DNA of 64,000 nt from Bacillus sp. SD075. Lineage in GTDB: Bacteria; Bacillota; Bacilli; Bacillales; DSM-1321. Below are positions 45,877 to 54,690 of the stretch, in pieces (the stretch's first letter is position 1; every line of letters begins with the position of its first letter). Under the pieces are notes generated by a model. It searched no databases, had not been told where the DNA came from, and saw only the letters and a list, made by a program, of their open reading frames with translations. The position numbers and the translations under genes are program-made. The stretch is from NCBI RefSeq assembly GCF_017355165.1, contig NZ_JADILK010000005.1, positions 1 through 64,000 on the forward strand. The letters are read 5' to 3'.

Positions 45877-46017
45877 GCGGATCTCTCCTTTCGTCAAAAA
45901 CAACAACATGTATAAATTATTAAATGAAGTTTCACTTCATCTCACCATGCTTGTAGTAGTATTCTTTAAGCTCGCTATTACTTGAGCAAAATCAGTATAT
46001 TACGTAAGTTATACTTT

Positions 46018-46075
46018 TGAAAGTACGCACTTTATTAACATATAGATACATTGGTATAACATAGTGTTAAAAATA
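46018..46075 (-). promoter_or_regulatory. Inverted hxl control motif driving zinc-ribbon-zwf-gnd-pgi
   Basis: On the minus strand ATTTTTAACACTATG (within 46057-46075) is followed after about 25 bases by ATAAAGTGCGTACTTTCA (46018-46035). Both blocks match the hxlA control regions at 36977 and 50344 almost exactly, in the same order; only the spacer is about 19 bases (two turns) longer. It points at the zwf unit, whose first start codon is about 140 bp away. Confidence 0.65.
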
Positions 46076-46161
46076 ACACTATAAACATGAATCCAATACC
46101 AAGTAACTGATTCCTTTATTAAATGTTGTGTTTTTTCAACCTTTTAAATACGTAGAGATAT

Positions 46162-46207
46162 AAAAAACCACGGACAGCATCTTTATTAAGATAGCTAACC
46201 GTGGTTT
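46162..46207. terminator. Terminator after hxlR (locus B)
   Basis: AACCACGG (46166-46173) pairs with CCGTGGTT (46199-46206), with an A-run on one side. It sits between hxlR at 46260 and the control region of the zwf unit, both read leftward. Confidence 0.75.
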
Positions 46208-46259
46208 GTTAGTATATGAACTTTTTTACACTTTTTCGGACCCCTAGAGAAACTCTTTT

Positions 46260-46625
46260 TTACTGAATAGACGATTTGTTTTCTGTTTCTTTTTCTAATA
46301 CATTCTCAATATAATCTTTACCCCAGTCATACATAGCATCCAGAATAGGCATCAGACTTCTTCCATACTCAGTGAGTGAATATTCAACTTTTGGCGGAAC
46401 GACAGGATAGACTTCACGATGAACAATCAAATGGTCTTCAAGTTCACGCAATTGATTAACAAGCATTCTTTGAGTGATACCAGGCATGAGGGCCTTTAGT
46501 TCACCAAAACGTTTGGTTCCTTCTTTTCCTAGATGCCACAATATCAACATTTTCCATTTTCCACCAATGATCGAAAGAGTCAATTCTTTTTCACAATTAA
46601 ACACTTTTTCCCCAAGATTCGGCAT
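46260..46625 (-). CDS. hxlR: HxlR-family transcriptional regulator (locus B, intact)
   Basis: A 121-residue winged-helix protein of the HxlR (DUF24) family. [20 protein letters not shown] holds the conserved N-terminal Cys used for redox or electrophile sensing in this family; [20 protein letters not shown] is the recognition helix region and [19 protein letters not shown] the wing. In B. subtilis HxlR activates hxlAB in response to formaldehyde. Its divergent hxlA partner here is destroyed, so this intact copy probably works in trans on the other loci and perhaps on the zwf unit next door. Confidence 0.92.
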   Translation of the reverse strand: MPNLGEKVFNCEKELTLSIIGGKWKMLILWHLGKEGTKRFGELKALMPGITQRMLVNQLRELEDHLIVHREVYPVVPPKVEYSLTEYGRSLMPILDAMYDWGKDYIENVLEKETENKSSIQ

Positions 46626-46657
46626 TTATTTTACCTCCAACTCTTATTATGTCCCAC

Positions 46658-46700
46658 AGTATACTTTTTATTACTATATGATAAAATAGTGCATACTTTT
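46658..46700 (+). promoter_or_regulatory. hxl control region, locus B (diverged)
   Basis: AGTATACTTTTTATTACTATA, then TAGTGCATACTTTT, a recognisable but mutated version of the sites at loci A and C. It faces a pseudogene, so selection is relaxed on that side. Confidence 0.55.
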
Positions 46701-46829
46701 AATTTAGTAATATACCCAGTATACTGAGGATCGTACCGTTAGTAAATAGCTATCATTTGGATACAATAACACTGTACAAAAGTAAGCTATACGACACAAT
46801 TATGCTATTATATAAGGAGCGAGTAATAA

Positions 46830-47195
46830 ATGAAAATAACAATTTGCATTAGATCTTGTAGATATTCCAGGAGCCATTGAATTTGAAAATCATATAGATG
46901 TTGTAGAAATCGGCACGCCGGTTATGATTAATGAAGACCTTAAAGCAATAAAGGATGTTAAAGCTGCCTTCCCTAACTTAGCTGTATTAGCTGATCTTAA
47001 AATCATGGATGCAGCTGAATATGAAGTTAGCCAAGCATCTGCAGCAGGCGCTGACATCATCACTATTCTTGGTACAGCTGAAGACGAGTCCATTAAAGGT
47101 CTGTAGAAGAAGCAAAAAACAATGTAAACAAACCCTTGCTGATATAATCGCAGTAAAAGATATTGAAAGTCGTTCGCAAAAATGGGCAGACAGTC
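46830..47195 (+). pseudogene. hxlA: 3-hexulose-6-phosphate synthase remnant (locus B)
   Basis: After a normal ribosome site (AAGGAGCGAG) and ATG, the frame breaks within five codons. It resumes as LALDLVDIPGAIEF, loses about five codons, then reads HIDVVEIGTPVMINEDLKAI, LAVLADLKIMDAAEYEV and GADIITILGTAED, and shifts again near SIKG. Past DIIAVKDIES it runs into IS110 transposase sequence. hxlB is absent. Clearly dead. Confidence 0.9.
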
Positions 47196-47784
47196 AGGCA
47201 GAAAAATTGATGGCCGCCGCAGCTCAAAACCCATTTCAGAAAAACCTATATCATAGTCTGATTTTAAGCCTGGATATGTATATTAATATGCTTCTTGAAT
47301 ACAAAAAGCATCTATCCAAGCTTGAAGATGAGATAGATGCTTTAGCAAAAGGTATTGAAGAGTGTAAGATTATCCAATCGATCCCTGGTATCGGAGAAAA
47401 AATCGCTGCCACGATAATTTCTGAAATTGGGGAAATTGATCGGTTTAATCACCCTAAGAAACTGGTTGCATTTGCCGGAATCGATCCAAGTGTTTTTGAA
47501 TCTGGTACATTCAAAGGTACTTTAAATCGGATTACCAAAAGAGGTTCTAGTAGGCTATGACACGCCTTGTATATGGCTGTAAAATGTGCCATTCGTGATT
47601 GTCGCAAAAAGAAAAAACGACAGATGAAATCATTCCTCGTAACAAGAGATTACGAGAGTTTTATGATAAGAAACGTGAGGAAGGAAAGACCTTTAAAGTA
47701 GCTGTGATAGTATGTGCCAATAAATTCTTACATTGGATTTATGCACTTTTAAAAAGCAAATCAACTTTCCAAGATCTAGCCTAG
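47196..47784 (+). pseudogene. IS110-family transposase C-terminal half
   Basis: The Transposase_20 region is present: IIQSIPGIGEKIAATIISEI, then FNHPKKLVAFAGIDPSVFES and RITKRGSSRL, where a stop (47558-47560) interrupts. The remainder, to the stop at 47784 (REEGKTFKVAVIVCANKFLH), is in another frame. The DEDD N-terminal half is missing and replaced by hxlA sequence. Confidence 0.85.
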
Positions 47785-47935
47785 TTTTAAAGTATAACAA
47801 ATATACCGAATTTTCCCAAAAAAAGAACCTTGATAGGTTATTTGACATACGCAAATTTAGTATAACATGAAACATTTTAAGTGTTTATTGAAAAATGTTG
47901 ACAATCTATCGGCTGGTTGAGTTCTATAAATTATT

Positions 47936-48650
47936 TCATTGATCCTGCAACTTCCAACATTTTATTCTTTGATACCCTTGAACTCTCCATAATCTCCTCC
48001 TAACAACAAAGCCTAAAACAAAAAATTGCCCTACCCTATATGAGTAAGGGCTATTGATGATGCCCGCCAGTGAAATCTCGCTGATTCCTTTAATGGCAAG
48101 TATTTGCTTAACGAATGGAATCTGTTCAACGTTTGTGACTTCTTGCGTCACTCTTTCGAGTTGGGATGAAGCGAGATCATATTCCTCTAATAACTGTCCC
48201 AAGTGAAGTTTATACGCATCAAGGGCTTGTTTCGTACCAATTGAACGCTTGGCCAATGAAGGAGGGTACGGGCTTTTTTATGCCCGGAATGTCGCTTCAT
48301 ACATGATTTCCACCCGTTTACGATATCTTGAGGCTGTAAGGAACATAATTCAGCTGGGGTAGGAAAGAGGCGTAGGGTTGCGATTGCCCCTTTACATGAT
48401 ACATCTTTAAACACTTGCCGGAGCTTGGGATAGACCACATCCACCCAGCGATTAATTTGGTTGATGGAGCTAACAAGACGCTTAACGATCACATCTCGGT
48501 TAGCCATAAGGACACGAAGTTTTTCAAATGATTCTGAAGTGGAACGAACGAAGGCATAGTAGCCATTCTTCACCATATCAGCGATGACAAGGGCATCTTT
48601 TTTATCACTTTTGGATTGCGTATTATCACGATTTTCTTTGTTTCTACTGT
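47936..48650 (-). pseudogene. Second IS110-family transposase remnant
   Basis: The minus strand starts within the gene (DKKDALVIADMVKNGYYAFV), continues SFEKLRVLMANRDVIVKRLV, and shifts frame around 48220 into QALDAYKLHLGQLLEEYDLA and VKQILAIKGISEISLAGIIN. Start and end are missing. A different IS110 subgroup from the neighbouring plus-strand remnant. Confidence 0.8.
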
Positions 48651-48781
48651 GACGTATTGCAGTATAATTTTATGTCGATTTCCCTACTTATTAGCAAGTT
48701 TAAGAAAAAACATTTTAATAATTACATAATTGTAATATAATCCTAAAATAGAAATTAGTTACCCACAAAGGAGTATTCAAA

Positions 48782-48949
48782 ATGTGCGAAATAAAAATGT
48801 ATAGAGAGTTAGAATTAAATATAAAGATCCTAAGAAAATTACTTATAGAAACTGGTGTTAAGAAAGGCCTAAATCATCAGGAAACACTTGAATATAGTGA
48901 AAAGCTAGACAAGTTGATTCTTAAGAAATCCCTGATAAATAATTATTAA
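48782..48949 (+). CDS. Spo0E-like aspartyl phosphatase
   Basis: A 55-residue protein. Helix 1 is YRELELNIKILRKLLIETGV; helix 2 contains the Spo0E signature LEYSEKLDKLILK (SxxLDxLI), separated by GLNHQETL. Predicted to dephosphorylate Spo0A~P, delaying sporulation. AAAGGAG lies 8 bases before the ATG. It is stranded among IS remnants. Its sequence differs clearly from the copy at 22459, so it is not a recent duplicate. Confidence 0.8.
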   Translation: MCEIKMYRELELNIKILRKLLIETGVKKGLNHQETLEYSEKLDKLILKKSLINNY

Positions 48950-48989
48950 ATACTTAAAAATTTATCAAAGCCATGGATTTGAGTCAATA

Positions 48990-49480
48990 TTTTGGACACT
49001 AAAAAGTTAAATCTTAAGCTGTATTCCTAATTCGATCTTCAATGGCTTGTGGAGTTTTATATCCTAAGCTGCTGTGAATTCTTTTTCGGTTATACCAACC
49101 TTCAATAAATTGGAATATCGCTAATTTAGCTATTTGGTAGTCTAGATACTGTACAAGGTTGACTTCTTCCTTCTTTAATATCGCATGAAAAGATTCAATA
49201 TTTATCGTACGGGCAACCCTTCTGGCTAAAGGATCGCTTAATATGATTGATTCTGGGTATGTTAAGTAAACTCACTGCTTGTATATTGTGAGCCAAGATT
49301 CGTATGAAGAACTGAGCCCTCCGATGGCTTTAGTGAAGAGTGAGCGTTATCGAAAGCTTTTATGACCAGTTCTTTCGCCCTAGAACTTAAAAAGGAATAC
49401 CCTACTATTTTCTTTGAATGAAGATCCAATACAGAAGCTAAACTTTTGTTCAAATTTATTGATCTTCGACAATTGAGGCA
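48990..49480 (-). pseudogene. IS3-family OrfB remnant
   Basis: Minus-strand pieces in two frames. ASVLDLHSKKIVGYSFLSSR, then EGSVLHTNLGSQYTSSEF (integrase core, the Asp of HSD changed to Asn), are at 49262-49453. After a break come FHAILKKEEVNL, FIEGWYNRKRIHSSLGYKTP and the stop at 49014. TTAGTGTCCAAAATATTGAC around 48985-49005 is a likely IS end. Confidence 0.8.
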
Positions 49481-49499
49481 TTATCTACAGTATGGAAAT

Positions 49500-49538
49500 A
49501 AGCCCAATTTCTCAATTTAATGCTGAGAAATTGGGCTT
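49500..49538. terminator. Strong Rho-independent terminator
   Basis: AAGCCCAATTTCTCA (49500-49514) pairs perfectly with its complement at 49524-49538, then TTTTAA. No intact gene lies directly upstream on the plus strand; it may belong to lost IS cargo. Confidence 0.8.
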
Positions 49539-49942
49539 TTTAATATGGTATTTCCTTAACGTTGTAAATTCGCGTTTTGCTGGTGGTACCCCTGTAAGTA
49601 CACACTTTATAATTAAATAGTATCAGTAAAATTACATAGTGTAATAAAGCATACCAATTACTGGGTCTTTGTATATTATTCCTAGAAAAGAAAAGGTTTC
49701 CCTCTCTGAGTAGACACTCCTTAAGTAAACCGTACACCACCATGGCTAGAGATTTGCACCAATGCCGGGTGCATGTGAAAAAGCCAAGGTCAGCGACTAT
49801 ACAAAAATCGCTAACCTTGGCTTTTAATAACTGATTATTAAATGTTGTGCTTTTCTCTACCTTAATTTGATACGTGAGTGACCATATCAAGGTAAAGAAA
49901 AAGGAGAAAACATCTTTGAATAAGAAAGGGAGGATAGTTTTT
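49539..49942. other. Intergenic region with second terminator
   Basis: No supportable gene (a 116-codon minus frame at 49540-49890 crosses a terminator and has no family resemblance). AGCCAAGGTCAGCGA (49782-49796) pairs with TCGCTAACCTTGGCT (49808-49822), with A/T tracts: another strong terminator. At 49590-49650, AAGTACACACTTTATAATT and CATAGTGTAATAAAG echo the hxl motif in weak form. Confidence 0.45.
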
Positions 49943-50308
49943 CTACTTGATATCCTCTTTTCTTTTTACTTGGCCTCCAACGACATTCTCCATATAATTT
50001 TTACCCCAATTATACATCGAATCAAGAATCGGCATCAGGCTTTCCCCTTGTTCTGTCAGAGAGTATTCCACTTTGGGAGGTACAATTGGATAGACTTCGC
50101 GATGAACAATAAGATCTTCTTCCAGCTCTCGAAGCTGGTTAACGAGCATTCTTTGAGTGATGCCCGGTATAAGAGCCTTCAGTTCACCAAAACGCTTGGT
50201 CCCCTGCTTGCCTAGGTGCCATAAAACAAGCATCTTCCATTTCCCCCCAATAACAGAAAGGGTCAATTCCTTCTCACAATTGAATGTTTTATTCTGTAGC
50301 CTTGTCAT
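49943..50308 (-). CDS. hxlR: HxlR-family transcriptional regulator (locus C, intact)
   Basis: A 121-residue HxlR protein, closely similar to the locus B copy. [20 protein letters not shown] carries the conserved Cys, [20 protein letters not shown] the DNA-reading region and [19 protein letters not shown] the wing. It is divergent from hxlA at 50515, with the conserved control region 50344-50384 between them, the standard hxlR/hxlAB arrangement. Likely the main formaldehyde-responsive activator of the complete locus. Confidence 0.94.
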   Translation of the reverse strand: MTRLQNKTFNCEKELTLSVIGGKWKMLVLWHLGKQGTKRFGELKALIPGITQRMLVNQLRELEEDLIVHREVYPIVPPKVEYSLTEQGESLMPILDSMYNWGKNYMENVVGGQVKRKEDIK

Positions 50309-50343
50309 TCAAATCACCTCCAAATATAAATCCTAAATCGCAT

Positions 50344-50384
50344 AGTATACTTTTTAACACTATGTAAAATTAAAGTGCGTACTT
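50344..50384 (+). promoter_or_regulatory. hxl control region, locus C
   Basis: AGTATACTTTTTAACACTATG, four A residues, then TTAAAGTGCGTACTT. It matches locus A over about 40 positions with one or two changes, although flanking sequence has diverged, which argues that this block is under selection. Confidence 0.7.
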
Positions 50385-50514
50385 ACAAAAATATTATAAT
50401 TAGTATACGATACATTGTACAGTCGATATGAATTTCTTGCTGTGCAATGATTGAGTGCCAGAGGGACATACTTACTGTGCAACAAACTAAAACCCAATTA
50501 GGAGTGAAGGATAA

Positions 50515-51147
50515 ATGGAATTACAATTGGCACTGGATTTAGTAAACATTCAAGAAGGTATTGAATTGGTTAAACAAGTGGAGGAATATGTTGATATCGT
50601 AGAAATCGGTACACCTGTGGTTATTAATGAAGGGCTTAGGGCTGTTAAAGAAATGAAAGAAGCTTTCCCTTCTTTAAAAGTATTAGCTGACCTGAAAATT
50701 ATGGATGCAGCCGGTTATGAAGTGATGAAGGCATCTGAAGCTGGCGCTGATATCATCACGATTCTTGGTGCAGCTGAAGATATGTCCATCAAAGGGGCTG
50801 TTGAAGAAGCTAAAAAACAAGGCAAAAAAATCCTTGTTGATATGATCGCTGTGAAAGATCTTGAAACTCGTGCTAAAGAAGTGGATGCATTTGGCGTTGA
50901 CTACATCTGTGTGCACACTGGCTACGATCTTCAAGCTGTTGGAAAAAATTCTTTTGAGGACCTTCAAACCATTAAACGTGTTGTAAAAAATGCAAAAACT
51001 GCTGTAGCAGGCGGCATAAAATTAGATACACTTCCGGAAGTCATTAAAGCACAACCTGACCTTGTCATTGTTGGTGGAGGTATCACTGGACAAGCTGATA
51101 TTAAAGGGACAGCTGCCCAAATACAAAAATTGGTGAAACAAGGCTAA
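50515..51147 (+). CDS. hxlA: 3-hexulose-6-phosphate synthase (locus C)
   Basis: A 210-residue HPS. LQLALDLVNIQEG, VEIGTPVVINEG, KVLADLKIMDA and VDYICVHTGYD form the active site; the C-terminal IVGGGITGQADIKG is as in locus A, but the tail is five residues shorter. Starts with ATG behind AGGAGTG. It fixes formaldehyde onto ribulose 5-phosphate. Followed after 8 bases by hxlB. Confidence 0.96.
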   Translation: MELQLALDLVNIQEGIELVKQVEEYVDIVEIGTPVVINEGLRAVKEMKEAFPSLKVLADLKIMDAAGYEVMKASEAGADIITILGAAEDMSIKGAVEEAKKQGKKILVDMIAVKDLETRAKEVDAFGVDYICVHTGYDLQAVGKNSFEDLQTIKRVVKNAKTAVAGGIKLDTLPEVIKAQPDLVIVGGGITGQADIKGTAAQIQKLVKQG

Positions 51148-51155
51148 TATCCATC

Positions 51156-51713
51156 ATGCAGACTTCTCAATATTTAGCTGAAATCATAAAAGAGCTAAAT
51201 CGTTCAGTAGACTTAATAGCTGACGAAGAAGCTGAAAAACTGGTTAATGGGATTCTTGGATCAAAGAAAGTTTTTGTAGCGGGTGCAGGAAGATCCGGGC
51301 TTATGGGTAAATCCTTTGCCATGCGAATGATGCACATGGGGATAGATGCGTATGTAATTGGTGAAACGGTCACCCCTACCTTCGAAAAAGACGACATTTT
51401 AATCATCGGAACCGGTTCAGGAGAAACAAAAAGTTTGGTTTCCATGGCTGAGAAAGCAAAAAGTATCGGTGGAACCATTGCGACTGCAACAATTTCCCCT
51501 GAATCCACCATTGGAAAATTGTCGGATATCGCAATAAAATTGCCTGGTTCACCTAAAGATCAGTCAGAAGGTGATTATCAAACAATCCAACCAATGGGCT
51601 CTCTATTTGAGCAAACTCTCTTACTTTTTTACGATGGTGTCATTTTGAGGTTCATGGATAAAAAGGGATTGGATACCAATAAAATGTATGGCCGACACGC
51701 AAATCTCGAGTAA
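51156..51713 (+). CDS. hxlB: 6-phospho-3-hexuloisomerase (locus C)
   Basis: A 185-residue SIS isomerase. VFVAGAGRSGLMGKSFAMR and IIGTGSGETKSLV are the sugar-phosphate loops, and the ending KMYGRHANLE is conserved. About 160 of 185 residues match the locus A copy by eye. Product fructose 6-phosphate can enter glycolysis or, via Pgi-Zwf-Gnd, be oxidised to CO2. A terminator follows at 51741-51785. Confidence 0.96.
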   Translation: MQTSQYLAEIIKELNRSVDLIADEEAEKLVNGILGSKKVFVAGAGRSGLMGKSFAMRMMHMGIDAYVIGETVTPTFEKDDILIIGTGSGETKSLVSMAEKAKSIGGTIATATISPESTIGKLSDIAIKLPGSPKDQSEGDYQTIQPMGSLFEQTLLLFYDGVILRFMDKKGLDTNKMYGRHANLE

Positions 51714-51740
51714 AGAAATGATAACTAAAAAGTAAGATAT

Positions 51741-51785
51741 AAAAAGACCGCAAGGAATTCTTCTGAATTTTCAGCGGTCTTTTTT
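51741..51785 (+). terminator. Rho-independent terminator of hxlAB (locus C)
   Basis: AAAAAGACCGC (51741-51751) pairs with GCGGTCTTTTT (51775-51785), followed by more T residues. Confidence 0.88.
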
Positions 51786-52144
51786 TGGCAAAAGGGTTGG
51801 CGTAGGCTGTCATTTATATGCTTTATGCGAAATTTTAAATCGGACACTATACAACTGTAGGAAATGGATGCTGGACAACGATGTCCAAGCGTTAACCTTG
51901 ATTTCATAAAAAGTTCACTGTCAAAATGCTTCATACACTATGAAAATGTGATATACCTCCCGATCGCCTACAAACTTGACAACTCAATAAAGTTCCTTTT
52001 TTCATCAAATTATAATGCTCACTATTTGTTGTACCGATGCTTTGCAATTTTCTTTTATAGAAAGTATATCCTCATTTGATTTCGCTTAATAACCCTTTGA
52101 TTAAACCTTTAATTTTTGTTATTGGTGGAATTCAACATTTGTAG
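51786..52144. other. Region upstream of the Ger(x)C remnant, nothing recognised
   Basis: About 360 bp of AT-rich sequence with no open frame of note; presumably the place where the 5' part of the germination gene was lost. Confidence 0.4.
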
Positions 52145-52903
52145 CGGATAATTTGTCATGTCGCCAATAATAACATATCTCAGCGTCTCTATCTCGTAAT
52201 AGTAAGAGGAAACTTTGAAGAGTATATAAAAAATGAACTGCAAGACAATCAGGAAAATCCAGATTATTTCCTTTATCGTATGTTAAAACACTACGAGGAA
52301 AAACATCAAGGCGAGATGTCGATTGTAAACTTGCATCAATTTATGAAGAAACTATATGCCGTTTACTCTGACCCGATATTGCCAGTTTTTAAGGCAGAGA
52401 AAGGTAGTTTCACTTATGAGGGGACAGCGATATTTCAAGATGACAAGCTAATTTCAACAGTTAGTCATATGGAAGATCAAATCTACCAGCTTATAGGACA
52501 TGACGACTATTTAAAATATTTGCCAATGACAAACTTATCTACTGTTTTAGGTCAAGTACGATCAAATATGAATATGGCATTAAATAAAGATTTATCAACA
52601 TTGACCGTCAATGTAGAACTTACAGGTACGATAGATGAGTATCGTGGTACAAAGAATCTAAATGATCTAGCTGAAATAACGGTTTTGAAAACCGAGATTG
52701 AATCCTATTTGGAAACCAAAACAAAGGCATTTTTACAAAAGAATCAGGAGTGGAACGTTGATCCATTACAGATTGGAACTAAAACATTCACGCCCTTCAC
52801 TAAACCGATGAGTGAAGAAAAATGGTTTGAAAAATGGAGTAATATGAAAATCAATGTAAACTATCATCTCGAATTAGAGCCCCTAATTGATGTCCAAGAT
52901 TAA
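52145..52903 (+). pseudogene. Spore germination protein Ger(x)C, 5'-truncated
   Basis: The frame is open from a stop at 52142 to 52903. It reads ISQRLYLVIVRGNFEEYI, then FTYEGTAIFQDDKLISTV, and a C-terminal domain with TVNVELTGTIDEYRGTKNLN, KTKAFLQKNQEWNVDPLQIG and WFEKWSNMKINVNYHLELEP. This is the layout of the C-terminal two thirds of GerAC/GerKC-type lipoproteins of germinant receptors. The lipoprotein signal and first domain are missing, and the GerA and GerB partners are absent. The ATG at 52280 is internal, so an expressed product would be an unsecreted fragment. Confidence 0.75.
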
Positions 52904-53604
52904 CTTTGTAAAGTAAGGTGCTACTATATAACAGTTGCACTTCTATAATTCCCCTAGCAAACCGTATGACGAGATTTTTTGGGGGGCAACGAGGTTATCA
53001 AAAGACTAGGATAACCCTTAAAGTAAAGTAATTGTAATAAAAAAAGACCTTATTCAGGTCTCAATGATTGTGATTGATTTAAGTACTCTCTAATTAAAAA
53101 ACGGGAATGGTCCCTTAACATTTCCTGCGATAATCGCTTTTCATGTCTTCTCTAAGACGTCTTTCAATTAAACCCCTACATTTCTTTACGTCCATAATTG
53201 AAACCATGAAATATGATTGGAAAACTGTTGTATTAAGGAAACTGTTGGATTAGAGAATGAAAATATTCTTATCATTAAATTATGGTTATGTACGGTCATT
53301 TTTAGAAACAGCTAGTTTACAACATGAGGGATGGATAAGTTTTTGTAAGCCATTCTGAGTAATTCATCTCTGATTTTCTTCCTTTCCTGTAGGGTGAATA
53401 TCCTAATATGGTAAAATGCTTTTCACCTTTATCCCACCCATTCAATTTTTACCGTTTAAATTATAAAATTTATCTTTATTTAAGGACCTGTTTAGCCTTC
53501 ATTACCTTTTGAGCAATAGTAACAATAATCTCTATCCATTGTTAACAAAAATAATCATGTCTAATTTAATATATTTTATGTAAAGTGATATTCATTGTAC
53601 CGCC
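52904..53604. other. Intergenic region, nothing recognised
   Basis: About 700 bp of AT-rich sequence with no frame I can support. A short AAAAGACCTTATTCAGGTCTC hairpin (about 53042-53062) lies near the start and may end the Ger(x)C remnant transcript. Confidence 0.4.
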
Positions 53605-53691
53605 CTATTTAAGAAGTTCTAGTTGACCCTTTATGGCTCTCCTGCGTAGGAACAAACCTCTGTTTTGAAGGTCTATGTATTTTTGTGTCAT
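53605..53691 (-). CDS. Very small ORF with strong ribosome site
   Basis: 28 codons (MTQKYIDLQNRGLFLRRRAI and a few more), basic, ending in TAG at 53605. GGAGGGAAAGT immediately before the ATG is an excellent ribosome site, which is the only reason to list it. No family recognised; it may be the N-terminal scrap of a lost plasmid or phage gene. Confidence 0.3.
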   Translation of the reverse strand: MTQKYIDLQNRGLFLRRRAIKGQLELLK

Positions 53692-53746
53692 ACTTTCCCT
53701 CCTCCTTAATCATTTAAGTTATTAAATTACATGAAAAAAAGATTAG

Positions 53747-53850
53747 CTATTTGTTAGTCATCACTTTCACTTTAACGTAAATAGTGGAACGTGAAACGCC
53801 AGTCATTTTAGCTATATCATTAGCTATTCCACGTTCTTCTAAATCCTTAG
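53747..53850 (-). pseudogene. Serine recombinase C-terminal HTH scrap
   Basis: The minus strand reads LAKDLEERGIANDIAKMTGV, then SRSTIYVKVK and a stop at 53747. This is the Hin-type helix-turn-helix at the end of resolvases. It is cut at 53850, where the DUF3967-type remnant begins on the other strand. Confidence 0.65.
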
Positions 53851-54327
53851 CAAGTCCGCACGAAAAGAGCGACAAAGGTAACGGATATAACATTTATAAG
53901 CGTGAAGGAATAGAACGCTTCACAGAGATACAAGCTCTTCAACGAACAAAACTGGAGTATAAAGCAAATAGAACATTACTTTGCTACTGGTGGAGAATCA
54001 TTCAAGCCGGAACCTGAAAAGAAATCCGGGGAATTGATCGCCGAAGAATTAAAAGCCCTTCGTGAAGAAATGGCGGCACTTAGGGAAGAAAATAAACAAA
54101 TGAAAGAACAGCTTGATAATCAGGAAACTTTTAATAAAGAGTTTGTTATCCCAGGTATCCAATAAATAAAAGGTGAAGTATCTAGCATTAGAGGAAGTAT
54201 AGAACGCGATAAAGAACTGGATGAATCCAATAGGGCAGCAAAGGAAGCTAAACAATTAATAGCAGCTGACAACGAAAACCCGGATAAACAAAAAAAGGGC
54301 TTCTTTGCTCGACTTTTCGGAAAGTGA
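53851..54327 (+). pseudogene. DUF3967-type plasmid/phage HTH protein, broken
   Basis: Fragments in two or three frames. NIYKREGIERFTEIQALQRT, then EKKSGELIAEELKALREEMA and a coiled coil, a premature stop after FVIPGIQ, then RDKELDESNRAAKEAKQLIA and FFARLFGK. The last part has the DUF3967 pattern (RDxxL...K.LIAA...) found at the end of MerR-like proteins on Bacillus plasmids and phages. The N-terminal DNA-binding region is missing. Confidence 0.6.
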
Positions 54328-54690
54328 ACAAAGAAACTCAGGGAAGCCACCAACTACAATCCCCACAGAGGTACTAATATAAGCTCCGGGAGTGGAAAAC
54401 ACAGATGGAAAAGGTATTTTGAAAATCTACCATCGTTTTAATGTAGATTATTTCTTTAAAGATTTTCTATAACGTAAAAAAGGTAATTCAGCTGAATTAC
54501 CTTTTTTAATGCTAGAACTTCCGGTAAGGGGCTACATCCTTTTTTACTACTCATAATATCTCTTATGTGAACTAATTTTCTTAGGATTTTGTTCAGCAAT
54601 CGGGCCAGATCGTTGAAGAGCATTAAGAACTTAGTCATCAGATACTATATGTTATTGAACATGTATTTAAAAAAATAAACTTCTAATTCA
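54328..54690. other. Intergenic region with palindromic terminator
   Basis: No gene. AAAAAAGGTAATTCAG and its complement (54476-54507) form a perfect terminator palindrome serving either strand. Confidence 0.5.
54476..54507. terminator. Palindromic bidirectional terminator
   Basis: A 16-bp perfect palindrome centred at 54491/54492, with GGTAATTCA arms and flanking A/T tracts. It lies between convergent remnant genes. Confidence 0.8.

Noticed and set aside
47009-47560. Novel 183-residue protein
   Set aside because: It is a frameshifted hxlA remnant joined to the C-terminal half of an IS110 transposase.
49540-49890. 116-codon minus-strand ORF
   Set aside because: It crosses a strong terminator hairpin, has no ribosome site and shows no domain.
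53784-54017. 77-residue protein on the plus strand
   Set aside because: Its first half is antisense to a resolvase HTH remnant and its second half is a broken DUF3967-type protein; not a real gene.
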